From the NCBI RefSeq assembly GCF_017406825.1, contig NZ_JAFQXT010000036.1, positions 1-56,175 of the forward strand: DNA of 56,175 bases, in the 5' to 3' direction. This DNA is from Methanobrevibacter sp. GTDB taxonomy: Archaea > Methanobacteriota > Methanobacteria > Methanobacteriales > Methanobacteriaceae. Made by a program: the position numbers and the translations under genes. The notes under the pieces are model-generated. The model saw only the letters and a program-made list of their open reading frames with translations, did not search any database and was not told where the DNA came from. Below are positions 26,462 through 36,243 of this stretch, piece after piece; position 1 is the first letter of the stretch, and the number at the start of each line of letters is the position of its first letter.

Positions 26462-27943
26462 ATGTTATGGACTGACAAATACCGACCACAGGAACTGTCA
26501 GAAGTGGTGGGTAATAAAAAAGAGATTAAGATAATCACAGATTGGGTTGGTGAGTGGAAAAAAGGAAATCCGCAAATACCTCTGCTTTTAGTTGGACCGC
26601 CGGGTATCGGAAAAACAACATTAGCTCAAATCATAGCCAAGGAATTCTCAGAATACATTGAATTGAACGCCAGTGACAAACGTTCACAGGATGTGATTAA
26701 AAATACAATCGGCGAATCCTCATCTTCCAGATCCCTTTTTGGCGATGAATACAAACTAATCATCCTTGATGAGGTAGACGGAATTCATGGAACCAATGAC
26801 CGTGGTGGTGTAAAGGCAATCGGAGAGATAATCAAAACTTCACACCATCCGATGATTCTAATAGCCAATGACTTTTATTCAAAACGATTGCAATCCATTA
26901 AACCTAAATGCCAAGTAATCAAAATGAAGAAATCAAGGTGGAATTCCATATCAGCGCTGCTGAGAAAAATCGCTATAGAAGAAGGTGTTGATGCAAATCC
27001 CCAGGCTTTAAAAGAAATAGCCGTTAAATCGCAGGGAGATGTGCGTTCAGCCATCAACACTCTACAAGCACTTTCTGATAAGGACACAGCACTAGAAGTG
27101 AAAGACCTTGAAGATATGAAAATTAAAGACACCCGTTCAGATATCTTTAATGCAATTACAGGAGTTTTGAAAAGCAAAACCCCTGCCCATGTTAAAGAGG
27201 CATTATGGGTTGAAGAAGACCCTACACTCGTCATGGAATACATTGCAGAAAACATCCCAAGGGAGTACAAGAAAAAGGATGAAATCAAAAAGGCATATGA
27301 CTACATATCAAAAGCCGATTTATTCTTTGGAAGAACCCAAAGAAGTAGAAACTACGGCTACTGGAAATACGCTACAGATTTCATGGGTATCGGAGTAAGC
27401 AACTCCAAACATGAAACATATAAAAAATTCACAAAAATCCAAACCCCAACAATATTTACCTTAATGAGTCGTAACAGAGGAAAAAGAAACTTGAGGGACG
27501 ACATCGCCGAAAAAATGTTCGATAAGATGCATATATCCCGTAGAGTGGCAGTTTCAATGTTTCCATACCTTGAAATAATGTTTCAAAATGACGAACTTGC
27601 CTGGGAAATATCCGATTTTCTAGAACTTGAAGAAAATGAAATCAAACGGTTCCGGAAAAAGAAAATCCCAAAAAAAGTTGTAGACAAAATGGAAAAGCAA
27701 AAGGCTCAAATGAGAGTTGAAGAACGTGACAAACGTGCTGAAGAGCTTAAAAACCAGATGATGAATGTGATTCCGGAAGCTGAAGAACCGGCAGAAGAAG
27801 AATTGCCGTTTGAAATTCCGGGAGTTGAAACTAGACGTGAGGATATTGTCGAAGAACCGGAAATAGTTGAAGAAGAGCCTCCTAAAGAAGAAAAAAATGA
27901 AAAAAAGAAAACTGATAAGCAAGTTTCCCTATTCAGTTTCTAG
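26462..27943 (+). CDS. rfcL: replication factor C large subunit
   Basis: 493 residues: an AAA+ domain with [23 protein letters not shown] and [12 protein letters not shown] helical collar and a long acidic tail follow (about 430-480, many E and P). The C-terminus KQVSLFSF reads as a PIP-box (Q-x-x-L/S-x-x-F-F), the PCNA-binding peptide expected on RfcL. Partner of the adjacent rfcS product. Its last 15 bases overlap the 3' end of the convergent unknown gene. Confidence 0.96.
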   Translation: MLWTDKYRPQELSEVVGNKKEIKIITDWVGEWKKGNPQIPLLLVGPPGIGKTTLAQIIAKEFSEYIELNASDKRSQDVIKNTIGESSSSRSLFGDEYKLIILDEVDGIHGTNDRGGVKAIGEIIKTSHHPMILIANDFYSKRLQSIKPKCQVIKMKKSRWNSISALLRKIAIEEGVDANPQALKEIAVKSQGDVRSAINTLQALSDKDTALEVKDLEDMKIKDTRSDIFNAITGVLKSKTPAHVKEALWVEEDPTLVMEYIAENIPREYKKKDEIKKAYDYISKADLFFGRTQRSRNYGYWKYATDFMGIGVSNSKHETYKKFTKIQTPTIFTLMSRNRGKRNLRDDIAEKMFDKMHISRRVAVSMFPYLEIMFQNDELAWEISDFLELEENEIKRFRKKKIPKKVVDKMEKQKAQMRVEERDKRAEELKNQMMNVIPEAEEPAEEELPFEIPGVETRREDIVEEPEIVEEEPPKEEKNEKKKTDKQVSLFSF

Positions 27944-28615
27944 TTTATTTTTTAAAAATTCAGAAGCGCTCACAACATTATCCCTATACTGTGGAGCAAC
28001 CTCATCCAAAAATTCGGAAAATGAATTGGCCAATTCATTTTCATTTTCATTTTTTATTAATTCCTGACCGTCCATTTCCAAAAAGGAATTGATCCAGTCA
28101 AGCGATACATTTGCCAAAGGATAAATTTCCTTGTCATTTTTTGTGTAATTCAGACCTTCACCCTTAAAGATGCCTTCGAAGATATTATTAACCTGGTCAT
28201 CTAGAATTAAAGGATTGACGATTAAATCATAATCCCCCTCATAAACCAGTTTCACACCGTATTTGCGAGTATATGGCTCCATAAGCAAATCAACAATGTA
28301 ATTGTCTTTTGGCATCAATATTGCAGAATTGGGTTCGATTTCCAAGGCCAAATGTTTTGAAGACTTTGAGCATATTTTCTGGAATAATTTGCTTCTTACA
28401 ACTTCAATTTCAGGATATTGCTTTTTAAAGGTAGCCTCCCTTGTTCTTGAAAACTTTGAAAACCTTAAATTGTTGATGTAAATCTTTTCTGGAGTGTAGG
28501 ATATAAAACGAGTGTCAACTCCAATAATCTTCAAATATTTGAGCACATCCTTTTTGGATGAACCGAACTCATCATCTTCAGACTTTAAACCTGAAACATC
28601 AAAAATTAAATCCAT
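27929..28615 (-). CDS. conserved hypothetical protein (228 aa)
   Basis: Not recognised. A soluble 228-residue mixed alpha/beta protein. It begins [20 protein letters not shown] and contains [20 protein letters not shown] in the middle, [20 protein letters not shown], and an acidic helical C-terminus. Asp-rich N-terminus and central segment give no clear enzymatic motif. The gene is 4 bases downstream of aroE on the same strand, so they are probably co-transcribed. Its 3' end runs 15 bases into the antisense strand of rfcL. Confidence 0.6.
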   Translation of the reverse strand: MDLIFDVSGLKSEDDEFGSSKKDVLKYLKIIGVDTRFISYTPEKIYINNLRFSKFSRTREATFKKQYPEIEVVRSKLFQKICSKSSKHLALEIEPNSAILMPKDNYIVDLLMEPYTRKYGVKLVYEGDYDLIVNPLILDDQVNNIFEGIFKGEGLNYTKNDKEIYPLANVSLDWINSFLEMDGQELIKNENENELANSFSEFLDEVAPQYRDNVVSASEFLKNKLETE

Positions 28616-28619
28616 ATTA

Positions 28620-29471
28620 TCATTTCAAATCGATTGTTTTTCTCAAGGCTTCTTCCATTACGTCTACGGGAGCTTCCCTTCCTGTCCAGATTTTAAAGCT
28701 TTCAGCTCCCTGGTATAGCAGCATCTTAATTCCATATACAGGTTTTGCATTAGCTTTGATGGCCTCTTTTAAAAGTACAGTTTCATTTGGATTGTAAACA
28801 GCATCAAATACAACCAAATCGTCATGCATATTGCCGGCTGATGCGATAGGCTTATCGTTTATGTTTGGATGCATTCCAACAGGGGTTGTGTTGATTAAAA
28901 TATCTCCGTGATTTAAATAAGATGTTATTTCAGAAATCGAATCGGCTTTGACATCACTGATCAAATCAGAATTTAACACATCCTCAGCCAATTTTTGGGC
29001 TTTTTCAACATTCCTGTTTAATATTGTTAAGGATTTTGCACCATATTTTGCAATGTAAAATGATATTGCTCTTGAAGCTCCACCAGCTCCGGCAACAACA
29101 ACATTCTTATCTTTAATTGATGTGACTTCTTCAATAGCCCTAACTGCACCGATTCCATCGGTATTGTAACCTTTCATGTCCTTGAAATCGATTGTATTGA
29201 CGGCTCCGATTAAACCGGCCACTTCATCAATATCATCCAAATATTCCATAACATCAATCTTGTGTGGAATTGTAACGTTCAAGCCTCTGATGCCCAATGA
29301 TTCGGCGCCCTCGATTGCGGATTTTAAGTTTTGAGGTTCAACATCGAATGCAACATAGGCATAATCCAGGTTTAACTGCTTAAATGCCGCATTATGCATT
29401 GGCGGTGAAAAGCTATGCTCAACAGGATGGCCTATTAAACCTACAATATTCGTACTGCCTTTAATATTCAT
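28620..29471 (-). CDS. aroE: shikimate dehydrogenase
   Basis: 283 residues. The N-terminal substrate domain has GHPVEHSFSPPMHNAAF and LNVTIPHK (catalytic Lys), then NADP-binding GAGGASRAI, INTTPVGMHP and the C-terminal YQGAESFKIWTG. Reduces 3-dehydroshikimate to shikimate in aromatic amino acid synthesis. Divergent from hisS; the unknown 228-aa gene follows 4 bases later. No other shikimate gene is nearby. Confidence 0.96.
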   Translation of the reverse strand: MNIKGSTNIVGLIGHPVEHSFSPPMHNAAFKQLNLDYAYVAFDVEPQNLKSAIEGAESLGIRGLNVTIPHKIDVMEYLDDIDEVAGLIGAVNTIDFKDMKGYNTDGIGAVRAIEEVTSIKDKNVVVAGAGGASRAISFYIAKYGAKSLTILNRNVEKAQKLAEDVLNSDLISDVKADSISEITSYLNHGDILINTTPVGMHPNINDKPIASAGNMHDDLVVFDAVYNPNETVLLKEAIKANAKPVYGIKMLLYQGAESFKIWTGREAPVDVMEEALRKTIDLK

Positions 29472-29556
29472 ATATTATTTAATAGATTAACAAAGATTAT
29501 ATAACTTTGTACATACATAGTTAAACTATAATATATCGCATACAAGGAGAGTAAAA

Positions 29557-30852
29557 ATGGAATTTACAAGACCACGAGGTACAAGAGATTTTTTATTTGA
29601 TGAAATGAGGCAAAGAAAGCAAGCCGAAAGTACCTTAAGAAAAGTATTTGAAAGTTATGGTTATCAAGAGATTAAAACCCCATTATTTGAGGAATTAAGT
29701 TTATTTACAACAAAATCCGGAGAGGAAATTGTCGATCAGTTATATAATTTTAAAGACAAATCCGACAGGGAACTGACATTAAGACCTGAAATTACCGCTC
29801 CGGTTGCCAGATTATATTTAAATGAGCTTGAAAAAACCGCAGTCAAACCTATCAAGCTATATTATTACGGAAGCTGTTTTAGATATGAAAGACCTCAAAA
29901 AGGCAGATTCAGACAGTTTTGGCAATTCGGCTGTGAACTGATTGGCGCTAAAACTCCGCAGGGAGAAGCTGAAGTTATAGCCCTATGCAGCGATGCAATC
30001 CAATCATTAGGAATAACCACAGCTGATGTGAACATCAACCACCTGGGAATCATCAGAGGCCTGTTCAAACACTTTGACATCACAGATGAAACCCAAAGGG
30101 AAATCATGGTTGTAATCGATAAGGGCGATAAGGACTTATTGATTGAATCATTAAGTGGAGATTCACCGGTGATTGATAATGACGAGTTAAACCAAATATT
30201 ATTGAGACTAATTGACCTTGTCGGAGACAAATCAATCATCACAGACGTTGAAGAACTTATTGCACCATATGAAGAGCCAAAAGAAGCACTGGAAGAGTTA
30301 AAGGAATTGATATCATTGTTGCAATCATTCCGGGTTGAAAATTACACTTTGAACCTCGGCGTTGCAAGGGGACTTGACTACTATACCGGAATCGTATTCG
30401 AGATTTATGTTCCGGAACTTGGAGCTCAAAAGCAGATTTGCGGCGGAGGCTCATACAGTCTCGTCAAGGTATTCGGAGGCCAGGAAGTCGAATCCACAGG
30501 ATTTGCTCTTGGTTTTGACAGGCTGATGAACGCTATTGAAGAGCTGACCGAACAGGAAGAACTGCCTTCACACCTCGACGTATATGTGGCTCCAATCACA
30601 AAGGATGTTCGCGCAAAAGCATTTGAGATAACCCAATTGCTTAGAAAAAACGGCATCAAGACCGATGTTGATTTGAACGGTAAGAAATTCAAAAAATTGA
30701 TGAATTATGCCGATAAAATCAAAGTTGAAAAAATCATCATTGTCGGTGCCAATGACCTTGCAGAAGGAAAAGTTACCGTTAGAGACATGCTCAGCGGCGA
30801 ACAGGAACTGATTGAAATTGATAATCTCATAACATATTTAAAAGAGGAATAG
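29557..30852 (+). CDS. hisS: histidyl-tRNA synthetase
   Basis: 431 residues, class II synthetase. Motif 1 region ([14 protein letters not shown] and [13 protein letters not shown]), motif 2 ([23 protein letters not shown]), the two histidine motifs ([13 protein letters not shown] and ICGGGSY) and motif 3 ([11 protein letters not shown]) are all present, followed by the anticodon-binding domain. GGAGA precedes the ATG. It heads the plus-strand run hisS-hisI-PIN/KH ATPase-TIM barrel, with hisI only 2 bases on. Linking histidine charging with histidine synthesis may let the two be set together, though no attenuator-like leader is seen in the short upstream region. Confidence 0.97.
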   Translation: MEFTRPRGTRDFLFDEMRQRKQAESTLRKVFESYGYQEIKTPLFEELSLFTTKSGEEIVDQLYNFKDKSDRELTLRPEITAPVARLYLNELEKTAVKPIKLYYYGSCFRYERPQKGRFRQFWQFGCELIGAKTPQGEAEVIALCSDAIQSLGITTADVNINHLGIIRGLFKHFDITDETQREIMVVIDKGDKDLLIESLSGDSPVIDNDELNQILLRLIDLVGDKSIITDVEELIAPYEEPKEALEELKELISLLQSFRVENYTLNLGVARGLDYYTGIVFEIYVPELGAQKQICGGGSYSLVKVFGGQEVESTGFALGFDRLMNAIEELTEQEELPSHLDVYVAPITKDVRAKAFEITQLLRKNGIKTDVDLNGKKFKKLMNYADKIKVEKIIIVGANDLAEGKVTVRDMLSGEQELIEIDNLITYLKEE

Positions 30853-30854
30853 AA

Positions 30855-31262
30855 ATGAACATAAACTTCAGGCATGAAATCAACGGCGTTAAGGTCATCA
30901 CTGCAGTTGCGCAGGATATTGAAACAAATGAAATACTGATGTTGGCCAACATGAATAAGGAAGCATTGATTAAAACCATTGAAACAGGCAAGGCCCATTA
31001 CTGGAGCACATCACGAAACCAGTTGTGGCTTAAGGGCGAATCCTCAGGCCATTTTCAGGAAGTTCATGAAATCCTTGTGGATTGCGATATGGATGCAATT
31101 GTTTTAAAAATCTTCCAAACCGGTGCGGCATGCCATGAAGGTTATAAATCCTGCTTTTTTAGAAAGCTGAACACCGAAAACAGGATCGACATTGATGATA
31201 TGAAAGAAGAAGATACTGAAATTATCTTAAAAAGACTTGTAAACCCGGAAGATGTGTATTGA
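30855..31262 (+). CDS. hisI: phosphoribosyl-AMP cyclohydrolase
   Basis: 135 residues, stand-alone HisI. Signatures are [47 protein letters not shown] (Mg site) and the zinc-binding [15 protein letters not shown]. Opens the purine ring of phosphoribosyl-AMP in histidine synthesis. Starts two bases after hisS. Its 3' end overlaps an upstream-extended frame of the next gene, but the better start there is one base past the hisI stop. Confidence 0.95.
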   Translation: MNINFRHEINGVKVITAVAQDIETNEILMLANMNKEALIKTIETGKAHYWSTSRNQLWLKGESSGHFQEVHEILVDCDMDAIVLKIFQTGAACHEGYKSCFFRKLNTENRIDIDDMKEEDTEIILKRLVNPEDVY

Positions 31263-31263
31263 A

Positions 31264-33108
31264 ATGAAATGTATAATACCAGACACAAGCGCCGTTATCA
31301 TAGGTGCAATATCAGACCTCATTGAAAAGGAGGATTTGGATTATCCTGAAATTGTTGTGCCCGAAGCGGTGGTTTGTGAACTTGAACACCAGGCAAACGC
31401 CAACAGGTCTGAAGGAAGAAAAGGTTTAAAGGAACTTCAGAAACTGCAGGATTTGCAGGATGAAGGCGAACTTGCAATCACCTTTAAAGGAAAAAGGCCA
31501 ACCAACTATGACATAAAGTATGCTAAAAGCGGCGAAATAGACAGCATCATTAGGGATATTGCCAGAAGCGAGATGGGAACACTTGTTACCAACGATAAAG
31601 TGCAGGCCGAGGTTGCGAAATCACAGGGAATACCCGTATATTTTTATGAACAGAAAATTGAAGAAACCCCACTTTCAATCGAAAAATACTTTGATGACGA
31701 TACAATGTCCGTCCATTTAAAGGAAAATGTAGTTCCGATGGCGAAAAAAGGAACCCCCGGACACATTGATTTTATCATATTAAACGAAAAACGTTATAAT
31801 TACAGGGAACTTCAGGAAATTGTTGATGAAATCCTCGACAAGGCAAAGAATGACCCTAAAACTTACTTGGAAAGCGAGAAGAAAGGGTCATATGTTGTTC
31901 AATCAAGAGAATACAGGATTTCAATAGCTTACCCGCCATTTTCTGAAGGTTTGGAGATTACAGCCGTAAGGCCCGTTGCAAACATCGATTTGGATGAATA
32001 TCATTTGTCTGACAAATTGCTCGAAAGAATCAGGACAAATGCCGAAGGAATTCTAATATCCGGTTCTCCGGGAGCAGGTAAATCAACATTCGTACAGGCA
32101 ATAGGCAAATATTACGCATCAAAATTAAATAAGGTTGTAAAGACAATGGAATCGCCACGTGATTTGCAGCTGCCTGATGAAATAACACAGTACGCTCCTT
32201 TGGAAGGAAGCATGGAAAATACCGCTGATGTGCTGTTGCTTGTAAGGCCTGATTATACCATCTATGATGAATTGCGTAAAAACACTGATTTCAACATCTT
32301 TGCGGATATGAGGCTTGCCGGCGTTGGTATGATTGGAGTTGTCCATGCAACACGCCCGATTGATGCAATCCAAAGAATCGCTTCAAGAGTTGAGCTTGGT
32401 GTAATTCCATCGATTGTTGATACAAGCATTTACATTGAAGACGGGAAAGTTACAAGCGTCTATGAGACCAAAATGACTGTTAAAGTTCCAACAGGTATGA
32501 AAGAGGCGGACCTCGCAAGGCCTGTTATTGAAGTGAGAGACTTTGAAACCGGTGAGCTTAAAAATGAGATTTATACCTACGGAGAGCAGACCATCGTGAT
32601 GGACATAGATCTTGTCAACGGAACCGGCAGCGAAGCGAATTACAAATCATCAGTGGATAAGATCGCTGAAAAGGAAATCTTGAGGAAAGTCAAAAAGATT
32701 CTGCCGAAAAAAGCAAAAGTTGATGTTGAAGTGATTTCACCTGAAAGGGCCAACATATACATCCCCGAAGAGTTCATCCCAAAAATCATCGGAAAAAACG
32801 GGAAAAGAATTGCTGAAATTGAAGAAATCATTGGAATAAGTTTAGGCGTAGAGGTAATTGAATCAAAACCTATAAACAAGGCTCCTTTCGAAGTTGATAT
32901 CCTGCATACCAGAAAACAGTTGATCTTGGAGCTCGGACGTGAGAATGGCCGTAAAAACTTTGACATTCAAATAGACGGAGAGTATTTATTGACCGCAACA
33001 ACATCTAAAAAAGGAGAAATCAAAATCAAAAGAGGAATAGAGCTATCCGATATCATCATTGAAGCTATCGAGATGGGATTGGAGATTACTGCTATTCAAA
33101 AAATGTGA
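31264..33108 (+). CDS. PIN domain-KH domain ATPase (PINc/VapC family VirB11-like)
   Basis: About 614 residues from ATG 31264. The first 130 residues are a PIN domain (PDTSAV, AVVCELEHQ, SEIGEIDSI-like AKSGEIDSII, LVTNDK), a nuclease fold. A VirB11/PilT-type ATPase follows, with ISGSPGAGKST (about 269-279) and HATRPIDAIQRI. The C-terminus carries a KH RNA-binding domain with IPKIIGKNGKRIAEIE. This archaeal three-part protein is conserved, but its role (RNA processing or quality control is suspected) is not settled. ATG 31252, in the same frame, lies inside hisI and is less likely. Part of the hisS operon. Confidence 0.9.
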   Translation: MKCIIPDTSAVIIGAISDLIEKEDLDYPEIVVPEAVVCELEHQANANRSEGRKGLKELQKLQDLQDEGELAITFKGKRPTNYDIKYAKSGEIDSIIRDIARSEMGTLVTNDKVQAEVAKSQGIPVYFYEQKIEETPLSIEKYFDDDTMSVHLKENVVPMAKKGTPGHIDFIILNEKRYNYRELQEIVDEILDKAKNDPKTYLESEKKGSYVVQSREYRISIAYPPFSEGLEITAVRPVANIDLDEYHLSDKLLERIRTNAEGILISGSPGAGKSTFVQAIGKYYASKLNKVVKTMESPRDLQLPDEITQYAPLEGSMENTADVLLLVRPDYTIYDELRKNTDFNIFADMRLAGVGMIGVVHATRPIDAIQRIASRVELGVIPSIVDTSIYIEDGKVTSVYETKMTVKVPTGMKEADLARPVIEVRDFETGELKNEIYTYGEQTIVMDIDLVNGTGSEANYKSSVDKIAEKEILRKVKKILPKKAKVDVEVISPERANIYIPEEFIPKIIGKNGKRIAEIEEIIGISLGVEVIESKPINKAPFEVDILHTRKQLILELGRENGRKNFDIQIDGEYLLTATTSKKGEIKIKRGIELSDIIIEAIEMGLEITAIQKM

Positions 33109-33112
33109 TAAC

Positions 33113-33862
33113 ATGAAAATTGGAGCATCAACACTGGCCGGCATAACAGATAGATTGGAAGATAATCTCGAATTCATTGAAAATTTAGGTTTGGACTATG
33201 CTGAAATTGTCCATCAATTCCCTCACGAAGAGGTGGACACTGATAGTTTGCAAAGTTATGATTTAAAATATTCAGTTCATTCCCCTTTTATGGACGTTAA
33301 CATTGCGGCAGTTCAAAAGAAAAGTAGAATCAACTCAATAAACCAAATAAAAGAATCTATTGATTTGGCAAATGAAATAAATGCCGAAGCCGTGGTCGTA
33401 CATCCCGGCCTTGCACCATTTTTAGCGAACAAATACTTTTTGAACAGAGTTTATGAGTTTGCTAATGAATCAATAAAAGAGCTAGGAGAGTATGGCGACG
33501 ATTTAGGTGTTTTGACAACCATTGAAAACATGCCTACATTTGACGGCATGATTTATCAGAATTTGAATGATTTGAATGAACTGCTCGTTTCACTGGACAT
33601 GTCCATGACCCTGGACATCGGCCATGCCAACCATGCGGGATATGCTCCGGACGGAATGATTTTTGATTCAATTAAACACATACATATGCATGATAATTTT
33701 GGTGATGATGATGCTCACCTTGCATTTGGTGAAGGCTCTATTGATTTAAAATCTATTGTCAATAAATTAGAAGAAAAAAATTATGATGGCATCTACATCA
33801 TTGAAGTAAATGACCATGATTCTATCAAAAAAAGTTATGAGTACATTAAAAGGAACTTCTAA
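33113..33862 (+). CDS. TIM-barrel sugar phosphate isomerase/epimerase-like protein
   Basis: 249 residues from ATG 33113 (MKIGASTLAGITDRL), four bases after the ATPase stop; the longer frame from 33059 lies inside the preceding gene. Xylose isomerase/AP endonuclease 2-type TIM barrel with metal-ligand candidates HSPFMDVN, VVVHPG, TIENMPTF, LDIGHANHAG, HMHDNFG and YIIEV. Could act as a sugar epimerase or isomerase or as an endonuclease-like protein; the short length and lack of endonuclease IV residues favour the former. The end overlaps the convergent hef gene by 4 bases. Confidence 0.78.
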   Translation: MKIGASTLAGITDRLEDNLEFIENLGLDYAEIVHQFPHEEVDTDSLQSYDLKYSVHSPFMDVNIAAVQKKSRINSINQIKESIDLANEINAEAVVVHPGLAPFLANKYFLNRVYEFANESIKELGEYGDDLGVLTTIENMPTFDGMIYQNLNDLNELLVSLDMSMTLDIGHANHAGYAPDGMIFDSIKHIHMHDNFGDDDAHLAFGEGSIDLKSIVNKLEEKNYDGIYIIEVNDHDSIKKSYEYIKRNF

Positions 33863-33872
33863 AGAAGTTTCT
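33851..33872 (+). terminator. hairpin with T-rich tail at the end of the hisS operon
   Basis: AGGAACTTC (33851-33859) and GAAGTTTCT (33864-33872) form a 9-bp stem (one G-T pair) with loop TAAA, followed by TTTCTTTT. It overlaps the last codons of both convergent genes. Confidence 0.5.
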
Positions 33873-36177
33873 TTTCTTTTATTTCCCTTTCAAAATAAAG
33901 GTATTTGGAATCAATCACTTTCCTAATATCCTTAGCTGTTTTTTTACCGATTCCTTCAACTTCCTGCAGGTCACTTTCTGAAGCATTAAGAACATTTGAC
34001 ACAGACCCAAAGTGCTTTAACAGATTTTTGGCATTGACCGGACCTATATTAGGTAATGATTCTACAATGAACAATTGCTGCTCCAAAAGGCTGACCGGTT
34101 TTTTGTCTGTTCTGATTTGAATAGGAGTCCTTTCACCATTTTGTTCTCTAATAGCAATTCTCTTAATCATTGCAGCAGTATCCTGAGCATTTCTTGTAGG
34201 CAAAATGCTGATTCCAAAATCAATTGCAATGGAAGCCATTGTTCCGCGAATTGCATTTGGATTAATGAAACCTGTGTATAAATCCTCACCTTCCAAAATC
34301 AATATAGGATGTTTGAATTCTTCAGACAATTCCTTTGCCTGCTTGAATAATCTTTTATCAACGATTGAGTCAACAAAGTCCTTCGCGGTTTTTCTCTCAA
34401 TAGCCACTTCATCGCTTACCTGATAATCAGCGACGGCCATTGAACGAACTTTAACGTCAATCTCCATTTCGGTTAAATGTCTAATTACTTTGGAATTGCC
34501 TTCTCTTGAGTCCGCATAAACAACAGGAAAATCATTTTCCTCCTTAGGCTTATCAATCACCTTAACATTGCGCTGGTTATCCATCCTTTCAACTGCTGAA
34601 GCATTCAATTCCTCCAATACCTCAGGGTCGATTAACTGATTTTTCATACGGTCCTCTTTTCTGATGCTTGACCAGTAATAACCTTCATCACGGGTGCCTT
34701 CAGTAATCAACACTTTTACACGTCCTGTTCTTTTACGGCCAGTCCTTCCCCTTCTTTGAATCATTCTGACCTCAGACGGCACCGGTTCATATAATACCAC
34801 CAAATCAACTGCAGGAATATCTATACCCTCTTCTGCAACACTTGTTGAAAGCAAAACATCATATTCACCCATTCTAAATGATTTTATAATAGCTTTCTGT
34901 TCTTTTTGGGTTAATCCTTTTTCCCCATCCTTAGTTGCCTGACCAAAGAACTTTGCAGATTTTATTCCTTCTTTTTCAAGTTTTTGATGAATCATTTCGA
35001 GAGTATCACGATATTGTGTAAATACTATAATCTTTGAAGATGACTCATCGCTTTTATCTTCAAAACGGGAAGTGGTGAGTTTGGTTTGGCCGTTGTCCCC
35101 CAATTCCTTTTTAAGAATTTTGGTTATTTCACGCAGTTTCGGATGTTCCCAACCATGTTTTTCAGCATCCCTTGCCATTTTAACAGCTCGACCGAAATTA
35201 TCATCCCACATTAACGATTTGGCTGCCTTGGTTTGTTTTTTGCGTAATCTGCCAACATATTTATTGAAGGTCTGAACCCCCTGGGTTTCTATCAGTTCCT
35301 GAGCATGCTGAACATTTATGACCGCACTTAAAATAGACATTGCCTGGAACAGGTTCTTATCAGGATTTGCGGAACGTGCAATTTCGCCTTGAACTCTGCT
35401 TCTGGCTTTTAAAATATCCACCTTATTAACTGCAACTGTTTTTATGATGCCCATATTCTTTAAAGCCTTTAGCCTTACTTTTAATGCTTTATCAACATTT
35501 TCCTTGATTTTTGCAAGTTCTCCGCTCATTTTAATTTTAACCCATTCTATTTCAACAGGGTTGAAGTATGGCTTTACATCGGCGTCATCTTCAGTTTTGA
35601 CTACGATATTTTGAATGTAGAGGTTTTCGCATACTTCTTTGATTTTATATTTATCGGAGCCCGGTGAAGCGGTTAATCCTAAAATGAGATTAAAACTTGA
35701 TTCCTGAACATATCTTGATGCCAGATATACATAGGAATAAGATCCAACACCATGATGGCATTCGTCAAAAACAATCAATGAAACATTGCTCAAGTCATAT
35801 CTTCCATTTAATAAGTCGGATTCTATGGTTTGCGGAGTTGCGCTGATGATTCGGGATTCCTCCCATCTTTTTACCCTTTCATCGGTTTTAATGGCGCCTG
35901 TCAGTGATGAACACGGCAAAGTGATAAACTCCTTAAAACTTTCCTCGTGTTGGATGGCCAATGGTTTGGATGGTGCTAGAACCAGAACTTTTGAGTTTTT
36001 TACTTTATTTAATCTGTCTGCAGCTACAAGAATCGCTACGATTGTCTTACCCAGTGCGGTTGGTGCAACAACCATAGTATTTCCTTTTTTTAAAACATCT
36101 CCGGCAAGAATCTGTTGATATAATCTAGATTCGATTGCATCTTTTTTTAATAAAGGATGATTAATGTAACTTGTCAT
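33859..36177 (-). CDS. hef: Hef helicase/nuclease (archaeal XPF/FANCM homologue)
   Basis: 772 residues. SF2 helicase domains with APTALGKT (motif I), FDECHH (II), LTASPG (III) and QRRGRTGR (VI). An XPF-type nuclease follows with YADSREGN and the ERKTAKDF (ERKxxxD) site, then a tandem helix-hairpin-helix end (ESLPNIGPVNAKNLLKHFG, VEGIGKKTAKDI). Hef unwinds and cuts stalled replication forks and flap structures, usually with PCNA. Full length for the euryarchaeal fused form. Starts at ATG 36177; TATA-like AT stretch just upstream. Stands alone before the Mur ligase pair. Confidence 0.96.
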   Translation of the reverse strand: MTSYINHPLLKKDAIESRLYQQILAGDVLKKGNTMVVAPTALGKTIVAILVAADRLNKVKNSKVLVLAPSKPLAIQHEESFKEFITLPCSSLTGAIKTDERVKRWEESRIISATPQTIESDLLNGRYDLSNVSLIVFDECHHGVGSYSYVYLASRYVQESSFNLILGLTASPGSDKYKIKEVCENLYIQNIVVKTEDDADVKPYFNPVEIEWVKIKMSGELAKIKENVDKALKVRLKALKNMGIIKTVAVNKVDILKARSRVQGEIARSANPDKNLFQAMSILSAVINVQHAQELIETQGVQTFNKYVGRLRKKQTKAAKSLMWDDNFGRAVKMARDAEKHGWEHPKLREITKILKKELGDNGQTKLTTSRFEDKSDESSSKIIVFTQYRDTLEMIHQKLEKEGIKSAKFFGQATKDGEKGLTQKEQKAIIKSFRMGEYDVLLSTSVAEEGIDIPAVDLVVLYEPVPSEVRMIQRRGRTGRKRTGRVKVLITEGTRDEGYYWSSIRKEDRMKNQLIDPEVLEELNASAVERMDNQRNVKVIDKPKEENDFPVVYADSREGNSKVIRHLTEMEIDVKVRSMAVADYQVSDEVAIERKTAKDFVDSIVDKRLFKQAKELSEEFKHPILILEGEDLYTGFINPNAIRGTMASIAIDFGISILPTRNAQDTAAMIKRIAIREQNGERTPIQIRTDKKPVSLLEQQLFIVESLPNIGPVNAKNLLKHFGSVSNVLNASESDLQEVEGIGKKTAKDIRKVIDSKYLYFEREIKEKKLL

Positions 36178-36243
36178 GATATCATATTAATTAATACTCT
36201 TATTAATATATTAAGAGAGAGCATTTGAAAAGTAATCCTAATA